Part shown: positions 45,951-56,135 of the stretch, one piece after another
How the letters are laid out: each line of letters starts with the position of its first letter
How positions within the stretch are numbered: the first letter of the stretch is position 1
Assembly: GCA_910574455.1 (NCBI GenBank)
Contig: CAJSYZ010000004.1
Span: 124,001 to 188,000 of the forward strand
Direction of reading: 5' to 3'
DNA from: Trichaptum fuscoviolaceum
Taxonomy: Eukaryota > Basidiomycota > Agaricomycetes > Hymenochaetales > Trichaptaceae
Length of the DNA: 64,000 nucleotides
Notes under the pieces: generated by a model
Database searches by the model: none
What the model was told of the DNA's origin: nothing
Seen by the model: the letters and a program-made list of their open reading frames with translations, nothing else
Position numbers and translations under genes: made by a program

Positions 45951-46095
45951 GCTCTTTTGCGCTATACCTTCACTTACGCTGATGCCGCCTTGTGTTACTA
46001 GTTGCCCTTCCGTGGTAGGAATTGCAAGGATCTTGAAGCCAACGCACTGTATGAGAGTGCGTTCATTCCTTGATGGTTCCGCAAGCGTTACCCAG
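45951..46095 (+). pseudogene. Duplicate kinase exon (natural empty site for foldback 3)
   Basis: Intron and exon resemble 42391-42476 plus 45336-45410. At about 46025-46040 this copy reads GCAAGGATCTTGAAGCCAAC without any insert, so it shows the pre-insertion sequence with a single GATCTTGA. It has a stop (CCTTGATGG) where the other copy reads Arg-Trp, and is itself interrupted at 46096 by the Ty3-B LTR. A short continuation resumes at 63833 (GGGGCATGC). Confidence 0.8.
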
Positions 46096-46475
46096 TGTTA
46101 CGCATCAAGCTGCTTACCCTTGTTTACACATTGTTTATGTTCCCTCTCATCTTTCTCTCTCACCCTTTCTACCTGCATGTGCGTACACACATTGCATCAT
46201 TCTTTCATCATTGACTCCACACTCCGATGGCTCCACTCGCTCCACCTTCACTCCGAGAGCCCCAGGACCTTCCACTCCGATAATACATCATTCTACTCCA
46301 CTCTCTCCACCTATGCTCCGATCCGACATCATCCTCCATTAATTAGAGCCACTATGACGGACTCACTCCACTTCTGACCCGCGATGATGTAGTTTCATTC
46401 CTTGCTCCACTCTATTGTTCTCTGTAGTATATAAGGCCATGTACATAGCGCCCCAGGATGACACTTAAGTCAATC
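46096..46475 (+). repeat. Ty3-B left LTR, 5' portion
   Basis: First 380 bases of the LTR, ending in CAATC, which is the duplicated target of Ty3-A. It resumes at 53232. Confidence 0.95.
46428..46436 (+). promoter_or_regulatory. TATA box of Ty3-B LTR
   Basis: TATATAAGG, also present at 63612-63620 in the right LTR. It is the best TATA-like match in the LTR and would set the transcript start about 25-40 bases downstream. Ty3-A is inserted 40 bases after it. Confidence 0.6.
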
Positions 46476-47305
46476 TGTCGAGATCCCAGGCCCCTTTTCT
46501 CATTTCCCGCACTTTCCCGCCAAGGATCCCGACATGAGCAGACAATCCCGCGGGGAGAATCCCGCCATTGGATTCCCCGCGCGAAACCCCTTTCCCGACT
46601 CGCACGATCCCCCGCAAGATCCCCCGCTCACGTGACCTACCCCGCACCACCGTCCCGACCACCATGCACGCATACACACATTCATTTACGACGACCCGCC
46701 ACGGCACACGTACATTCACTTATCAACATACGCTCATTAATCCGTTAGTACCTCAAGGTGACGACCTGCAACAGTCTGGCATACCTAGTCTGGCTAGTCG
46801 CGGCCCCGGACCGGACGCTGACGTCCACGGACAGGCCGTAGCCATCTGGAGAGACGGGATAGACATGCCTAGCAGTGCGGTCGTAGCATGTATCGTTTGT
46901 AGTAGATAGGTGCGCATTGCGCAAGGACACTTAGCGTAGATTAACTATACAGTCTTTACGAAGTAGATAAATAGCTGTAGGCATCGTAAGGAGCACCCCA
47001 CTTTTGACCTCTTGTGGAGTGCTTCCTTAGGTGCGATCTCTCTCTTTTCTCCTGTGTAGTTAGTTGCGCAATACTTACTTGTGGAGTGCTTCCTTAGGGA
47101 TCCGCTTACTTGACGTTCAAAGCAGTGAAGAGTCCTAGCTGGCCTTGAGAATCCCGCGACGCGCCTGGATAGAATCCCGCGCGTTTCCCGCCTGAATTCC
47201 CACGCTCGTTCCCAGTCGCGAATCCAGATTCCCGAACGCGGGTTCTTGTCGCGAATTCCAGTTTCCCGAAACTGTTTCCCGCTACAATTCCCGACGGTCG
47301 TAACA
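46476..47305 (+). repeat. Ty3-A 5' LTR
   Basis: TGTCGAGATCCC...GGTCGTAACA, 830 bp, same as the minus-strand LTR at 2612-3441 apart from a few bases. Confidence 0.95.
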
Positions 47306-47394
47306 TTAGGTCAAAAGTCCTGGCTCACCGCCGCTCGGACTCGACACCCTCACGCTCTTTACTTCTACCCCCGCACCCGTACCGCCGACCCGCG

Positions 47395-48602
47395 ATGTCG
47401 TCCCACCAGGAATGGGGAGGACTCGCAGACACCTTCGCTTTCCCGTCCCCTAGCTCCTCGATGGAGGAAGACAAACTCCAGCCCATCCTTGATCGCCTCG
47501 ACACCCTCGAAAAGCGCTACTCCAAGCTAGTCAACGAACACAATCAGGTCCAGAACACAGTCGCCCAGCTCAAGCACGCCAACCAGGCGTTAGAAGCCCA
47601 AATCGCGAGTCAGCCCGCCTCCCCGTCTGGGGGCGGAGCCGGGCTCAAGATGAAGCTTCCCGACACCTTCGAAGGCGAACGAGCCAAGCTGGAGAACGGA
47701 TTCACCAGATTAAGCTCTACCTGTTCGGACAACATCCGGGACTAGACGAAACCCGCAAGGTCGCATTTGCTCTGATGCTACTGCGGGGGCCGGCGCAAGA
47801 CTGGGCACGACCCATTCTAGATCGACTCCAGGACATCCCGACACCGCCAGAAGCCGCCAGCCTGGAGGCCCTGTTCGCCGCCCTTCGCGCCTCTTACGGG
47901 GAAATCGATGCAGACAAAGCCGCAGCCGACAAGCTGATGCGCCTACGCCAGACAGGAACGGTCGCCGAGTTTGCGTCGCAATTCCGTGCCCTCCAAGCCC
48001 TCACCGGGTGGCCCAAGGACGCAACGACGGATGTCATCTACCTCGACATGTTCCGGAAGGGACTCAAAGACCAGGTTCGCCAGCACATCGCCAGCACAGA
48101 GGCGAAGGATATGAAATTCGATGCCTACGTCAACTGGGTTTCCGAGACGGACGAGAAGCTAAGGCTCGCACACGCCTATGGACCAGTATCAAAGCCAGCG
48201 GCTACGCCCCGAAGCAATCCCGGCACCACTAGTTCAGCTCCGCGTACGATCCCGACTGCGGGCGCAAGCTCGACGAAGGATCCCAACGCAATGGAGATTG
48301 ACAGGGTGCGCCGGGAGCGCAGGAGTAAGGGACTATGCTACTACTGCGGAGAGAAAGACCATTTAGTGAGCGATTGCCCAACGCGACCGCCAACCCGAAA
48401 CCTAAAGGCTACGAAATCCACGTCCCCGTCGAGCCCCTCGCCCCCCGCGCTCCAGTCGTTCGAAGAAACGCTCAAACGTATGGCGGAACAGTACGTCCAG
48501 AATGTGCAGCAGTCCGTGCTACAGAACGCATTCGCCGCCATGACGCCCGCCGCCAAGAACGTTCACAATCCCGAAGCCCCGCCCCCAGCGGATTTTCAGT
48601 AG
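47395..48602 (+). pseudogene. gag: Ty3-A gag with one-base deletion
   Basis: ATG 47395, N-terminal coiled coil, retrotransposon gag domain, CCHC knuckle CYYCGEKDHLVSDC, and a Ser/Pro-rich tail ending at TAG 48600. Compared with the copy at 1537-2522, one T is missing after AAC at 47695-47697, so the frame shifts after AKLEN and terminates at about 47745. The remainder is open again from 47775 in the original frame. Pol overlaps in the -1 frame from 48335. Confidence 0.9.
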
Positions 48603-51600
48603 GGTCGTATTGCTCAGTCGCGCCCTATACGACCCAACCGCCCTTGTGGCCGAAGAACTCTCTTAATAATGGTCCCTTGTATTTAACCATCTCTACAATA
48701 GACCGTCGTCTTCGACGACATTTGAAGTTCCCGGTACAGGTTAGCGACGGAAAAACGGATGCCTTAGCCACAGTAATGTTAGACAGCGGTGCGTCGGGAA
48801 CTTTCATAAATTCCCGCTACGTTTCGCGACACGGACTCCAGACTCGGGAATTGGTAATCCCGATACTTTTGCGCAACGCGGACAATTCCCCGAACGCGAT
48901 TGGACGCATCACCAAGGAAGTAGTCCTCAACGTCGAGATGAAGGGACACTTAGAACAGTTGACCATGGCCGTCGCGGATATTGGCGACGACGATATTATC
49001 ATGGGGATCGACTGGTTGCGGCACCATAACCCAACCATTGACTGGACCAACGATGTGGTCGATCTCAACCGCTGCCCACCTCAGTGTGACAACCAGCAAC
49101 GCCTGGTCCCGCTTCCCCGCCTCGCCATAGCAGAAGAAGTCGAGACCCCCTGGGGGCCCGACAGGACCCAGGCCGAATGGGAAGCTGTCCCACCAGGATT
49201 TCGGTACTCAGAAAAATATTGGGACCAGTACCACGACGCTGAATCCTACTTCGTCACGACGGACGACCACTTCGCGTACAAAATTGCCGCCTCGTACACC
49301 CACTCCCAGGCCATCGCTGAGAAGTCAGCAGTGAAGGAAGGCGAGAAAACCTTCGAGGAACTAGTTCCCCCCGAATTTCGTGAGTTTGCCGACGTTTTCT
49401 CGAAAGTTGAATCCGAAAGGCTTCCACTACGCAAGCCGTATGATCACGCCATAGATTTAGAACCCGGGAAGGTTCCCCCGTACAGCAAAATCTATCCGTT
49501 GGCCCCGGCCGAACGCGACGCCCTTCGCGAATTCGTTGACGAAAACCTGCGCAAAGGGTACATACGACCTTCGAAATCCCCTGCAGCGGCTCCCGTCTTC
49601 TTTATCAAGAAAAAGGACGGAACCTTGCGCATGGTAGTCGATTACCGACGACTGAACGATATCACGGTCAAGAATCGATACCCGCTTCCCCTCACGATGG
49701 AACTCGTAGACGCACTGCAAAAGGCGAAGGTTTTCACGACGTTAGATTTGCGATGGGGCTACCACAACGTGCGACTGAAGCAAGGCGACGAGTGGAAGGC
49801 CGCATTTCGGACTCAGGCAGGACATTTCGAACCAACGGTGATGACATTCGGGCTCACGAATGCCCCGGCGACCTTCCAGCATATGATGAACGATATCTTC
49901 AAAGATCTCATTGGAGTATACGTGATCATCTATCTTGACGACTTGCTAATCTTTTCCGAAGATGAATCGCAGCACGAGGAACACGTACGGGAAGTCCTTA
50001 AGCGGCTGCGCGAAAACGACTTGTTCTGTAAACCCGAAAAGTGCAAATTCAAACAGACTTCCGTCGAGTATCTCGGGATGATTATTTCGCAGGGAAAGGT
50101 GGCTATGGATCCCGCCAAGGTACAGGCGGTCCTCGACTGGCCTACCCCGAAAAAGGTGAAAGACATTCAAGCCTTCCTCGGGTTCGCGAATTTCTATCGA
50201 CGCTTCATTCGGGATTTCTCGCACATCGTCAAACCGCTCACGACGCTGCTGAAGAAGGACGTTCGCTGGGCCTGGACAGAAAACCAGCAGTTCGCCTTCG
50301 ACTATCTCAAGCGCATGTTCACGACCGCCCCCGTCCTGATGATGCCAGACATGTCGCGACAATTCATCGTGGAATGCGACGCCTCTGATTTCGCGACCGG
50401 CGCGGTCTTGTCCCAGGAAGGCGACGACGGGCTGATACATCCGGTCGCCTTTTTCTCGAAATCCCTCAACGATGCGGAACGCAACTACGAGATTTATGAC
50501 AAGGAGCTACTCGCGATTATTCGAGCTCTTGACGAGTGGCGACATTATCTCGAAGGTGCGAGTCATAAACTCGATATCGTGTCTGACCACAAGAATCTGC
50601 TATATTTCTCTGAATCCCGAACGCTGACGCGACGCCAAGCCCGGTGGAGTCTGTTCCTCACTCGCTTCGACTTTACGATTCGCCATCGCCCAGGGCGACT
50701 CGGGGGCAAACCCGACGCCATGTCACGACGCGTCGATCTTCAACCCGAAGGCGAAGACAACACGGGACGGACCCTCTTGACCCCCGAAATGTTTCGGCTA
50801 AAAGCAATTCGTCGGGGAATGACACAGGTACACGGGGATCAGGCCCTCCTACGACGCATTCGTAAGTCAGATCAGTATGAAGACGAACTGGTGGACGCAA
50901 TCGAGTTGGTCAAGTCCAAGGCGCCTCGAGTCCTGACCAAGGAACTTGAGGACTGGAGCACCGAGGAAGGCCTCATCCTGTACCAGGGTAAGGTTTACGT
51001 CCCGAAAGACGAGACCATTCGCCGGGATGTGGTGAAGACTTACCACGACAGTCTCCCCGCCGGACATCCTGGACGTTGGAAAACGTTTGAGATGGTAAGC
51101 CGCAACTACTGGTGGCCCGGGATGTCTAACTTCGTAGAACGATACGTTTCGGGATGCGATACCTGTGCACGCACGAAGAACCGATCCCAACGCCCGGTAG
51201 GACTCCTGCAACCGAACGAAATCCCGCAGGGCCCCTGGCAGGCGATTTCGTGCGATTTCATCACCCAGCTCCCCCGATCTGAGGATTACGACGCAATTTT
51301 CGTGGTGGTCGACCGTCTCACCAAGCAAGCGCATTTTATCCCGACCACGTCTGATGTCGATGCACCGGAAACCGCAGAACTCTTCCTGCAACACGTCTGG
51401 AAGCTGCACGGAACCCCCCGCCAGATCATACCGACCGCGGACCACAGTTTGTCGCGCAGTTCATGAAAGCCCTTTTTTCCCGACTCGGTATCAAGGGTAC
51501 CACGTCGACTGCGTATCACCCGCAGACGGATGGGCAAACCGAAAGGGTAAACCAAGAGCTGGAACAATATTTACGGGCTTTCATAGATACACGACAAGAA

Positions 51601-52533
51601 AACTGGGCCGGATTACTCCCGATGGCAGAGTTCGCGCACAACACGAAAGCGCACGCGGCAACACGACAATCCCCGTTCGCGCTCGTCTACGGCTACAATC
51701 CCGAATTCACGATTGCCCCGAGCGACGGCCTGTCCATGGTCCCCGCCGCGGACGCACGACTACAGGAGCTTCAGCAGGCACAGGAAGAGGCAAGAGCGGC
51801 TTTGGAGGTTGCGGCAGAGCGCATGAAGCAGCACTACGATCAGGCCAGGAACGAGGCCCCGCAGTACGCAGTCGGGGATAAAGTATGGCTCGAGGCGACG
51901 AACGTTCGGCGACCGGGAGCGCGCAAATTATTACCGAAACGACTAGGGCCGTATAAAGTGAAGGCAAAGCTAAGTGACCTCACCTACGAACTCGAACTCC
52001 CCGCGTCGCTGAAGATTCATCCCGTATTTCACGTATCGCTGCTCTCGCCATACCACGAAGACGACATTCCCGGTCGAACGCAACCCCCGCCGCCCCCAGT
52101 CGAAGTAGAAGGAGATCTGGAATACGAGGTGGAAGAGGTACTGGACGCTAGACGGTTTAGACGGAGGTTTGAATATTTGGTACGATGGAAGGGATATTCG
52201 AGCGCGGAAGATACATGGATTCCCGCAAAGAATATGGGTAATGCAAAGGCTAAAATTCGCAGTTTCTATCGAAAACACCCGGACGCCCCTCGAGAAGTCA
52301 ACGCTATCGAGCTCTGTGACCTGAGCAAGATTCAAGCTTGGCGCCCCGGAGTTGCGCCTTTGGAGGGGGGTAATGTCGAGATCCCAGGCCCCTTTTCTCA
52401 TTTCCCGCACTTTCCCGCCAAGGATCCCGACATGAGCAGACAATCCCGCGGGGAGAATCCCGCCATTGGATTCCCCGCGCGAAACCCCTTTCCCGACTCG
52501 CACGATCCCCCGCAAGATCCCCCGCTCACGTGA
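48335..52533 (+). pseudogene. pol: Ty3-A pol with frameshift in integrase
   Basis: Domains: protease (VMLDSGASGTFI), reverse transcriptase (DYRRLNDITVKNRYPLP, FGLTNAPATF, YLDD), RNase H (VECDASDFATGAV, YDKELLAII), integrase with HHCC finger (GHPGRWKT...CDTCARTK), GPY/F-like region (PKRLGPYKVKAKL, IHPVFHVSLLSPY) and a C-terminal chromodomain (YEVEEVLDAR, FEYLVRWKGYSSAEDTWIP). A one-base deletion at about 51430 lies at the SDRG motif with the second catalytic Asp and ends the frame at 51466; the rest continues from 51463. The chromodomain, and its frame reading 160 bases into the 3' LTR (stop at 52533), are notable. Confidence 0.93.
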
Positions 52534-53226
52534 CCTACCCCGCACCACCGTCCCGACCACCATGCACGCATACACACATTCATTTACGACGACCCGCCAC
52601 GGCACACGTACATTCACTTATCAACATACGCTCATTAATCCGTTAGTACCTCAAGGTGACGACCTGCAACAGTCTGGCATACCTAGTCTGGCTAGTCGCG
52701 GCCCCGGACCGGACGCTGACGTCCACGGACAGGCCGTAGCCATCTGGAGAGACGGGATAGACATGCCTAGCAGTGCGGTCGTAGCATGTATCGTTTGTAG
52801 TAGATAGGTGCGCATTGCGCAAGGACACTTAGCGTAGATTAACTATACAGTCTTTACGAAGTAGATAAATAGCTGTAGGCATCGTAAGGAGCACCCCACT
52901 TTTGACCTCTTGTGGAGTGCTTCCTTAGGTGCGATCTCTCTCTTTTCTCCTGTGTAGTTAGTTGCGCAATACTTACTTGTGGAGTGCTTCCTTAGGGATC
53001 CGCTTACTTGACGTTCAAAGCAGTGAAGAGTCCTAGCTGGCCTTGAGAATCCCGCGACGCGCCTGGATAGAATCCCGCGACGCGCCTGGATAGAATCCCG
53101 CGCGTTTCCCGCCTGAATTCCCACGCTCGTTCCCAGTCGCGAATCCAGATTCCCGAACGCGGGTTCTTGTCGCGAATTCCAGTTTCCCGAAACTGTTTCC
53201 CGCTACAATTCCCGACGGTCGTAACA
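52374..53226 (+). repeat. Ty3-A 3' LTR with 23-bp tandem duplication
   Basis: 853 bp. It matches the 5' LTR except that the unit GAATCCCGCGACGCGCC-TGGATA near 53047-53092 occurs twice. Confidence 0.95.
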
Positions 53227-53231
53227 CAATC

Positions 53232-53399
53232 CTCCTATAGTCTTTTACAATCACGTACCAAAGACTCTGTTCACCCACGACTTCCGGTATAGAGACCCTC
53301 ACAAAGCGGACCCTCTATACTGTACTTGCTACTTCACCCAACAACGCTTTGGTCACTTATCATTTCCGTGATAAGTCTATCGAAGCCGTGAACGTAACA
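53232..53399 (+). repeat. Ty3-B left LTR, 3' portion
   Basis: Completes the LTR: 380 + 168 = 548 bp, equal to the right LTR. Ends CGTAACA. Confidence 0.95.
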
Positions 53400-53980
53400 A
53401 TTAGGATTGACTTCTTTCTCATCTGAGATTGATCTCAACTCCGAAACACCCCCCTCTACGCTCTACCACATTCTACAGCAGAATAAATCGGTACACCCTA
53501 CGCATTCCAATCCGGAATACTGACGGTTAAGTATTACAACTGGCCCTTGTCTACTAACTATCAATTAGGAACGAAAGGAATACGAACGACAGTACGATCG
53601 AATACACCAAGCATACAGTGCTATACCTGGAAGGAAGCGACAGACAAGTAAACACAGAAATTAAGCAGGTTCACGACAGAATTTACGGTCCTTGTTACGC
53701 GTTTGGTTGGTGATAGCGTGAAGCAGAGGATCGCGACCCATTCAAGCAGCTTAGCCACGTCCAACGTAACTTGAAGAGAAGAAGGAAGCAGGGGAAAGGT
53801 CTCATCCACCACAGAAACTGCCACAGCCGGAAGACACGCATACCCTCACTCGTCGACGACAGCAATACACGGTGAACATCGAAACAGATTATCCAGCGAA
53901 CCTAGGAAGACAGAAAGGACAAGGTATCCGAAGACATTAATATCACTCACGCATACTCTTGTAGCTCAAAGGGTTGATAA
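53400..53980 (+). promoter_or_regulatory. Ty3-B leader, entirely ATG-free
   Basis: Sequence between the 5' LTR and the first long open frame. Not one ATG occurs here on the plus strand. I could not assign a tRNA primer-binding site after CGTAACA with confidence. The AGCTCAAAGGGTTGATAACC piece at 53964-53983 looks slightly tRNA-like but forms no complete tRNA. Confidence 0.6.
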
Positions 53981-54610
53981 CCCGAGGAAGTGCCCAACCT
54001 GAGGATTACTATACTACTCGCCGATCGCACGGAACTACCGTTGGCAGGCGTACTAAGGATCAACATCCTTAACCCCGTCTCCATCTACGACTTACAACCC
54101 ACTTCATACCAATCCGACACACCCCCTCATAACCCCTCCGAACTTGACGAAAGCAGGACAGACCCACAGGACTATTCCGAGTACGAACATCGAACACAAG
54201 AAGATAACGAAAGCCTCTACGATCAACTTGTACCCCCTCGATTAGAACCCACCGTTACTCAGGAAACCTACGCATACTCCGCCGAGGAAGGAACAGATTT
54301 CGAGAACCCAAGCCACCATTGGAACAAAGTATCTGAGCACAACAGATTACTACCTCCCGTGACTCCGAATCACTCCAACCCTCCGATCACTACACCCCCA
54401 AGCGTAGAACAAGCCCTACGTCCCTTCCCTCAACTTCGAACGTCCGAACGAACTCCCACACCCGCTCCAGGACCTTCCAGAACTTTAGGAAACCTCAGAC
54501 AAACTTTCCAAAGGACAGGAAGACGACTTAGGTTTACCTTACAACAACCAATTAATCAATCTGGCGAATCAAGCTCCCGCTCCCGCCCCCAACTTCGACC
54601 AACTAATTGA
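53981..54610 (+). CDS. Ty3-B upstream open frame a (no ATG)
   Basis: 210 codons open in frame, no methionine codon at all. Reads NLRITILLADRTELPLAGVL and then an acidic, Pro-rich segment. It overlaps frame b (+1) from 54489 to 54610, with CTT AGG T at 54527-54533 in the frame-a register. Unknown protein. If translated it needs a non-AUG start or an upstream spliced exon. Confidence 0.4.
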   Translation, partial: PEEVPNLRITILLADRTELPLAGVLRINILNPVSIYDLQPTSYQSDTPPHNPSELDESRTDPQDYSEYEHRTQEDNESLYDQLVPPRLEPTVTQETYAYSAEEGTDFENPSHHWNKVSEHNRLLPPVTPNHSNPPITTPPSVEQALRPFPQLRTSERTPTPAPGPSRTLGNLRQTFQRTGRRLRFTLQQPINQSGESSSRSRPQLRPTN

Positions 54611-55088
54611 AGACAACTATCAGCACCTTGTCAACAGTGCATTAGTTCATCCAATTCAACAGAACTCCAAATACGACCTACAATACCTACAACTCCGTCT
54701 ACACTCCATACGACATGACCCCACTAATTGGACCTACCGACACGGCATCTTTTGGTTTGAAGGAAAGCCATACATCCCCGATTGTTACCTTCGCAAAGGC
54801 CTTATTGGAATCTGCCACACCAAAGTTGACAACGCCATTGATCATTTCTCCGAAAGAGAAACCCTCTTGAACCTCACATCAATCGTTTATTGGCCCGGAC
54901 AACCCCAGGACGTTGCAACCGAAATACGGAAGTGTATTTGTTACCTACTACACTCTGAACCACCTACCCGAGTTGCCAGCCCACCTCTCGAAGCATCCAT
55001 CCGATCCATTACTCCACCCCCTGTTGAACCAGAAGAAGGAAGCCGAACCGTTACTCCGACTCCCCCAGCAAACGAAGACACCAACTGA
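54489..55088 (+). CDS. Ty3-B upstream open frame b (+1 of a, no ATG)
   Basis: About 200 codons from after TAG 54486 to TGA 55086, no in-frame ATG. Contains NFDQLIEDNYQHLVNSALVH, a Trp/Tyr-rich centre (WTYRHGIFWFEGKPYIPDCY) and a Pro-rich tail. It reads like real protein, with the same frame as gag. Only TGA 55086 and TAA 55101 separate it from the gag-frame extension. Family unknown. Confidence 0.45.
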   Translation, partial: ETSDKLSKGQEDDLGLPYNNQLINLANQAPAPAPNFDQLIEDNYQHLVNSALVHPIQQNSKYDLQYLQLRLHSIRHDPTNWTYRHGIFWFEGKPYIPDCYLRKGLIGICHTKVDNAIDHFSERETLLNLTSIVYWPGQPQDVATEIRKCICYLLHSEPPTRVASPPLEASIRSITPPPVEPEEGSRTVTPTPPANEDTN

Positions 55089-55103
55089 ATTAAATTTCAG
55101 TAA

Positions 55104-56135
55104 CTCGTTAAACTGGCGCCGAAAGACAGACCACCAGTCCCAGGAAAATACGTACCCATAGCAGCACAAGTACCCGTTGGAGTTACCCGCCCAGAAAACG
55201 CTGAATTTGACCCAGTAAACCGAGCCTGGTACAGACTTGACAAATCCAGAAGAAAAGTCTACCTTCATTTCCACTCAGGACACGACACTTGGAGAGCAAT
55301 CTCGCATACAATCAAGAACCCAACCACATACTACAAACAGGTTAATACTTGGTACGCAGGAATCGAACCCAGTCAGGAAGAAATCGACCAGATACTTGCA
55401 AGAACATCGAGAACAGGCAGTCGACTTAACTCACCCAGAGTTGTTTCTTCTCAACTTGCATCACCCGCTCCTTCACAACACTCGCCATTAATCACTACTC
55501 AACCAGAAGCACCACCAGCTAAAACCGAAGCACCACCAGCTGAATCGACAGCATCACCCTCCTTATCCTATGCCGCAGCAGCAGCACCTAAAGCTGAACA
55601 AACCTCCCCACTCCTCACATTCACTCAACCGAAGGTTGAAACACCTGCACCTGCTTCTAAACTCAAATCCGAAGAACCAGAACCCAAAGCCCAAAGCAAG
55701 GCAAAGGACAACGACGAAGAACTTGTAGGACAATTTGAAGGACTTCGCATTGACACCAGATTTGAAGAAGGCGCAACTTGGATACCCACTTGGACTCCGC
55801 TCCCCAAGAACTACGTTTCGCAGGAGACACAAACTATCCTCACTCTCGAGCAACTAGAGAAAGAGGAAGCTGAACTCAGAAGGCGCAGACGAGAATCTGA
55901 AGCAGAAACTTCAGACGAATCAGAAGAAGACTCAGAAGCCGAGGACACGGCACACACCGCCGAAGGATCTGCACACTCAGCCGCAGGATCTACATCGGTT
56001 AACGTCAACAATAGTAACCGAAGCTCACCTGTACCCATTCTGGAAAACGACGAACACCCCGAACAGGAAAACCTTCCACAGCCACCCCCACCCCCACCGT
56101 CACCTACACCCCCAGGAACCCCAGTGGTAGTCGAA
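55104..56135 (+). CDS. Ty3-B in-frame N-terminal extension of gag (no ATG)
   Basis: 344 codons open and in frame with gag, no stop and no in-frame ATG. It starts with a compact section (YVPIAAQVPVGVTRPENAEF, RKVYLHFHSGHDTWRAISHT) followed by Pro/Ala-rich, then Glu/Arg-rich coiled (EQLEKEEAELRRRRRESEAE) and Pro-run sequence. Codon use and composition match gag, so it is probably translated, but the start is unexplained. It could be an N-terminal domain of a long Gag. Confidence 0.5.

Larger units (their letters stand above)
46476..53226 (+). mobile_element. Ty3-A chromovirus retrotransposon, nested, defective
   Basis: 6,751 bp inserted in the Ty3-B left LTR with target duplication CAATC (46471-46475 and 53227-53231). 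The 5' LTR is 46476-47305 (830 bp) and the 3' LTR 52374-53226 (853 bp); the difference is a 23-bp tandem duplication in the 3' LTR. A purine tract (GGAGGGGGG) precedes the 3' LTR. Gag and pol each carry a single-base deletion, so it cannot encode intact proteins, though its LTRs are otherwise practically identical. Confidence 0.95.

Noticed and set aside
49246..50440. Long antisense frames across Ty3-A pol
   Set aside because: Shadows of the pol reading frame in GC-rich sequence; no independent homology or start context.
53960..53992. tRNA-like string before the first Ty3-B open frame
   Set aside because: It lacks a cloverleaf, a T-loop consensus and an acceptor stem.
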